From: Vulcanimicrobiota bacterium
Lineage (GTDB): Bacteria > Vulcanimicrobiota > Vulcanimicrobiia > Vulcanimicrobiales > Vulcanimicrobiaceae
Assembly: GCA_014305015.1 (NCBI GenBank)
Contig: JACRUB010000086.1
Coordinates: 4,481 to 30,619 of the forward strand
Reading direction: 5' to 3'
Length of the DNA stretch: 26,139 nt
Under the pieces are notes generated by a model. It was not told the origin of the DNA and did no database searches. It saw only the letters and a program-made list of their open reading frames with translations. Below are positions 22,676 through 26,139 of this stretch, piece by piece. The stretch's first letter is position 1, and every line of letters begins with the position of its first letter. The translations under genes and the position numbers were made by a program.

Positions 22676-25600
22676 CTAGTTTACGTATGCGGCCTCTTGG
22701 CCAGTCGTGATTGACGGCTGCAGTTCGCTGACGACCGCCTGCTCGTCGCCGACGCGTTCAAAGAAACCCATCCAGGTGTTATAGATCATCGGCACGAGGA
22801 AGAGCGTCAGAATCAACGAGCTAATGAGGCCACCGATGATGACCGTGCCGATTGCTTGGCGCCACTCCGATCCTTCGGCGAATCCGAGAGCGAGCGGCAA
22901 CATACCGAATACCATCGCAAACGTCGTCATGAGAATCGGCCGGAAGCGCGTGCCCGAAGCTTGCAGCGTTGCATCCCGCACGCGCAAGCCGCGTTTACGG
23001 TGCAGCGTGTTCGAGTAGTCAACGAGCAAGATTCCGTTCTTCGCGACAAGTCCGAAGAGCATGATGATCCCGATCATCGAGATGATGTTAAGCGATTGAG
23101 AGCCGGATCCACCCAAGAACTTCGCATCAATCAGACTCATGAACGCAAGACCCATGAGCGCACCGACGATTGCCAGCGGCACGGAACACATGACGATCAG
23201 CGGTTCAATGAATGACCCGTAGAGGATCACCATCAGCATGTAGACGAGCATGAAGGACATGAAGAGCGCGATTCCCATGTTGGTGAAGGTATCGATCATG
23301 AGCTGCGTGTCGCCCTGGGGCTTGAGATGAACGCCCGCAGGAAGGAAGCCCGGTTCGCCCAGCTTCTTCTCGAGCGGCCCAGTGACGGCGCCCAGCGAAT
23401 AGCCGGGCAAAACGCTGCCGGTCACGTTGATAACGCGCGCACGGTCAAGACGATCGATCTTCGTCGGTGCCTTGGTCATCGTGAAGGTTGCAATCGCGCC
23501 GAGTGGCACGAGCGATCCATCACTCGCACGAATTCTCACATTCTGAAGATTGGTAATGTCATCGCGTTTGGCTTTGGGGAACGCAACGCGCACATCAACT
23601 AAGCCGTCGGCGGTACGGACCTTCGTAGCAACCCCGCCGGCAATGGCTAGTCGCGCTGCTTGCGCCGCGGCACCAGGCGAAACGCCGAGAACTGCTGCTT
23701 TGCCAGAGTCGACTTGAACGTTCAGACGCGGTGCGCCACCTTCGGCTCCCGATTGCACGTTTACCGAACCCGGCGTTGCTTTGAGGAAGGTTACAATCTT
23801 CTTTGCTGCGTCATCCAAAACGGCATCCGGACCGGTAAGCGCATAGAAGATCGGCGTTCCCGATCCACCGCCGCTCTCGCCGGCGACTTGGAAATTGGCG
23901 CCCGGGGCAAGGTATGCAAGTTTGCGCACCTTATCCATAATCTTGTTTTGTTCTTTGCGGCGGTTCTTGTATGTATCCGCGCTCAGCGTTGCGTAGTTTC
24001 CGCCTGTGGTCTGGCCAAAGCCGGTTGATTTGTAGCCGACGGTTGAACTAACCGTTTCAATTCCGTCGATTTTCTGAATCGCATCGGAGACGGCGTTCGT
24101 GCCTTTTTCCGTAACCGTAATAGGTGTACCGACCGGATAGGTAAGCGACATCCGAATCGTGCCGGTCTGTCCGCCCGGTACGAAGTCAGTTGAAATTGCA
24201 GGGAAAACCCACATGACCAATGCTAGCGTAACCGGCACGGCAAAGGTGGCAATTGTCATGCCCCGGTTCTCCCACATCCCTGCAGCGCTACGAACGATGA
24301 ACCGAAAGATATTACGCTCATAGGCAAAACGGGGAGAATCATCGACGCGTTGACCTATCGCCGCCCGCAGATGGGTGAGGATGATGCCGATCACGCCCTG
24401 CCCTTTTTGCTGATAGGCGATTGGCGCAAGTTTGCCGGCTTTTTTGGCACCGCGATATAGCAGTCCGATGCCCAAACCAAGAACCAACAGGACGATCCAA
24501 AGGACGTTAGAGCCGCTGGAGACCACTCCGCCACCGAGCAGCAGCACGGCATTTAAGAACAGCACGGAGCACGTGAATACCACGAAGTACCCATGCGCCA
24601 GTGAAAAGTTTAACACGCGGACCTTGTACCATTTCAGGATTCGGTCGTACTGTTGTACGAAGGCGTTCAAGACAAGCAGCGCGAGCAAGATAATCCCCAC
24701 GACGCGTCCATCAAAGAACGGCAGCGGAACGACGTACGCTTGAATGAGGTAGAACGCGACTGCAGCCACCGCAACAACGATATTGACAACCGGTTTCTTT
24801 AGCCAGTCTAGCCATTTCGGGTGTCCCTCAGAGCGTTTCTTGACGCTCCAGCGGCCGGCCAACAGCGGCGTGAGCGTAAACGAAACGAGCAACGAGAACA
24901 ACGTCGCAACGACGACGACCAGCCCGAACTCTTTGAGATACTTGCCGACGATGCCCGGCAGAAACGCGATCGGCGAAAAGACGATTACGTCAACGAGCGT
25001 AATCGCGACCGCTGCGCTTCCGATTTCGGTGCGGCCGTTGATGGCTGCTTCCATCGGCGCTTCACCTAAGTCTCGATGGCGCGTGATGTTTTCAAGGACG
25101 ACGATCGAGTCATCAACCAGAATACCGATGATGAGCGAGAGCCCCATCAGCGACATGAAGTCGAAGGTAAATCCCATCCATTTCATGACTACGAAGGTCG
25201 CGAGAATCGAGGTCGGAATCGAGATCATGACGACGGCGGCGTTGCGCCATGCGTGCAGGAAGAGCATCATAACGATGGCCGTTAAGATGATGCCCTCAAT
25301 GAGCGACTGCCACACGCCGTTGAGTTCTTGCTTCGTGTAATCCGCGGGTGCATCGATCTCGTGGAAGGTGAGCTGCGGAAACTGCGGCTCGATGATCTTG
25401 AGCTGATCGCGGACGATCTGCGTTTCCTTGACTTCATCCGCAGTCAAAACCTTATCGAGCTGGATGCGGACGCGCGGCTGACCGTTGTAGCGCGAAAGGT
25501 ACCGTTGGTCGGCGTAGCTGTCCGTGGCCGTGGCCACGTCTCCGACGCGCAGCAGCTTATTGCTGCTCGCCGGGACCGTGAGCGGAATGGCCGCCAGGTC

Positions 25601-26139
25601 GGCAGCGCTGTTCACGTCTGCGTGAATGGCCACCGTCGTCTCTTTCGTCGAAGAATCCATGCGGCCGCCGGGCACATTGGCGTTGTTTTGCGCAACCGCG
25701 CCGAAGATATCACCGAGCGTGGCGTTGGTACCGAGTAATTGGCCGGGATTGGGCTCGACGTGAAACTCACGCGTCTGCACGCCGCGCGTCGTAACGGTCT
25801 GAATATTCGGAATCTGCTTTAAGAGTGGCTCCAAGCGGCTCTTCACGACGTCTGCCAATTGGGTCTTCGAGAGCGAGTTCGAGGAAACGGCCAACAACAT
25901 CGTCGGCGCCTGGGAGCCGGCCTTGCCAACAAAGGGCGGGTCGAGATCGCTCGGCATAAACACACGCGCGGTATCCACGCGGCGTTGCACGTCGATGGCG
26001 GCTAAATCGATGTTGGTATCGGTTTTGAACTCGACGTTGACTTCAGCGGAGCCCTCTTGCGCCGTCGCCGTCACCTGCTGCACGTTTTGAAGATCGTTCA
26101 TCTGATCCTCAAGCGGCTTGACGATCAGTTTCTCCATAT
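22676..26139 (-). CDS. RND efflux permease (AcrB/HAE1-like), 5' end outside window, with extra membrane insert
   Basis: At least 1153 residues of an inner-membrane proton-driven efflux pump. The N-terminus, including TM1 and the start of the first porter domain, is cut by the window edge; the ATG at 26137 is internal (KPLEDQMNDLQNV matches the segment after TM1). The proton relay is intact: D342/D343 in ILVDDSIVVLENI (TM4) and K1033 in LVAKNGILLVDY (TM10). Two porter regions flank the membrane blocks. Between TM6 and TM7 (about 431-612), where AcrB has a short cytosolic linker, there are four additional hydrophobic stretches (about 449-470, 478-495, 516-538, 544-562) and basic loops. The complete protein should be about 1210 residues, against about 1040 in AcrB. 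Adaptor and outer-membrane partners are not in the window. Confidence 0.92.
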   Translation of the reverse strand, partial: MEKLIVKPLEDQMNDLQNVQQVTATAQEGSAEVNVEFKTDTNIDLAAIDVQRRVDTARVFMPSDLDPPFVGKAGSQAPTMLLAVSSNSLSKTQLADVVKSRLEPLLKQIPNIQTVTTRGVQTREFHVEPNPGQLLGTNATLGDIFGAVAQNNANVPGGRMDSSTKETTVAIHADVNSAADLAAIPLTVPASSNKLLRVGDVATATDSYADQRYLSRYNGQPRVRIQLDKVLTADEVKETQIVRDQLKIIEPQFPQLTFHEIDAPADYTKQELNGVWQSLIEGIILTAIVMMLFLHAWRNAAVVMISIPTSILATFVVMKWMGFTFDFMSLMGLSLIIGILVDDSIVVLENITRHRDLGEAPMEAAINGRTEIGSAAVAITLVDVIVFSPIAFLPGIVGKYLKEFGLVVVVATLFSLLVSFTLTPLLAGRWSVKKRSEGHPKWLDWLKKPVVNIVVAVAAVAFYLIQAYVVPLPFFDGRVVGIILLALLVLNAFVQQYDRILKWYKVRVLNFSLAHGYFVVFTCSVLFLNAVLLLGGGVVSSGSNVLWIVLLVLGLGIGLLYRGAKKAGKLAPIAYQQKGQGVIGIILTHLRAAIGQRVDDSPRFAYERNIFRFIVRSAAGMWENRGMTIATFAVPVTLALVMWVFPAISTDFVPGGQTGTIRMSLTYPVGTPITVTEKGTNAVSDAIQKIDGIETVSSTVGYKSTGFGQTTGGNYATLSADTYKNRRKEQNKIMDKVRKLAYLAPGANFQVAGESGGGSGTPIFYALTGPDAVLDDAAKKIVTFLKATPGSVNVQSGAEGGAPRLNVQVDSGKAAVLGVSPGAAAQAARLAIAGGVATKVRTADGLVDVRVAFPKAKRDDITNLQNVRIRASDGSLVPLGAIATFTMTKAPTKIDRLDRARVINVTGSVLPGYSLGAVTGPLEKKLGEPGFLPAGVHLKPQGDTQLMIDTFTNMGIALFMSFMLVYMLMVILYGSFIEPLIVMCSVPLAIVGALMGLAFMSLIDAKFLGGSGSQSLNIISMIGIIMLFGLVAKNGILLVDYSNTLHRKRGLRVRDATLQASGTRFRPILMTTFAMVFGMLPLALGFAEGSEWRQAIGTVIIGGLISSLILTLFLVPMIYNTWMGFFERVGDEQAVVSELQPSITTGQEAAYVN

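Noticed and set aside
22676..26137. Complete RND gene starting at ATG 26137
   Set aside because: The first residues match the segment after TM1 of RND pumps; the true start is beyond the window.

Overview
This 26.1 kb window is GC-rich, almost fully coding bacterial chromosome with no RNA genes, insertion sequences, integrases or CRISPR repeats that I can see. Two secreted proteins carry the copper-amine-oxidase-N-like 'stalk' domain, and there is also an AcrB-type RND pump, which implies an outer membrane. Together with the TlpA-TPR, YVTN-phosphoesterase and HEAT-fused M1 peptidase architectures, this suggests a deep-branching diderm phylum such as Eremiobacterota/Vulcanimicrobiota (WPS-2) or a relative. 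That assignment is an inference from style and not from a marker gene.

Layout. At the left edge a plus-strand metallo-beta-lactamase-fold hydrolase with an N-terminal helix-turn-helix-like region (16-846) meets the end of the main minus-strand run tail to tail, sharing a CTAG. From about 19.7 kb down to 0.84 kb, 14 genes lie on the minus strand with gaps of at most about 51 nt and many overlaps. In transcription order they are: SDR oxidoreductase, M1 aminopeptidase with HEAT repeats, PBP4-type D,D-carboxypeptidase, TldD, TldE, ACT-malic enzyme, OmpR-family response regulator, MocR-type GntR/aminotransferase regulator, YVTN-propeller/phosphoesterase, DDAH-like protein, calcineurin-like phosphoesterase, ABC-2 ATPase, ABC-2 permease, and TlpA-TPR secreted thioredoxin. 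A plus-strand alpha/beta-hydrolase-fold gene (19746-20447) diverges from the SDR. After a 181-nt convergent spacer with terminator hairpins come two tandem minus-strand stalk-domain secreted proteins. Last is the 3' part of a large RND permease that runs off the right edge.

How the genes may work together. Most products belong to the cell envelope or to peptide turnover: peptidoglycan trimming (PBP4), peptide and protein processing (M1, TldD/TldE), export (ABC-2, RND), secreted redox chemistry (TlpA) and secreted structural or beta-propeller proteins. Malic enzyme, the regulators and the phosphoesterase look like housekeeping genes sharing the transcript. No single pathway is evident.

Points most worth a second look: (1) the ABC ATPase has no ATG/GTG/TTG/CTG upstream of its Walker A motif and appears to start at ATT, inside the preceding gene; (2) the RND permease carries about 150-180 extra residues with about four additional predicted membrane helices between its two halves; (3) two enzyme-fold proteins, DDAH-like and alpha/beta-hydrolase-like, seem to lack their catalytic residues. 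No gap between genes exceeds 300 bases.
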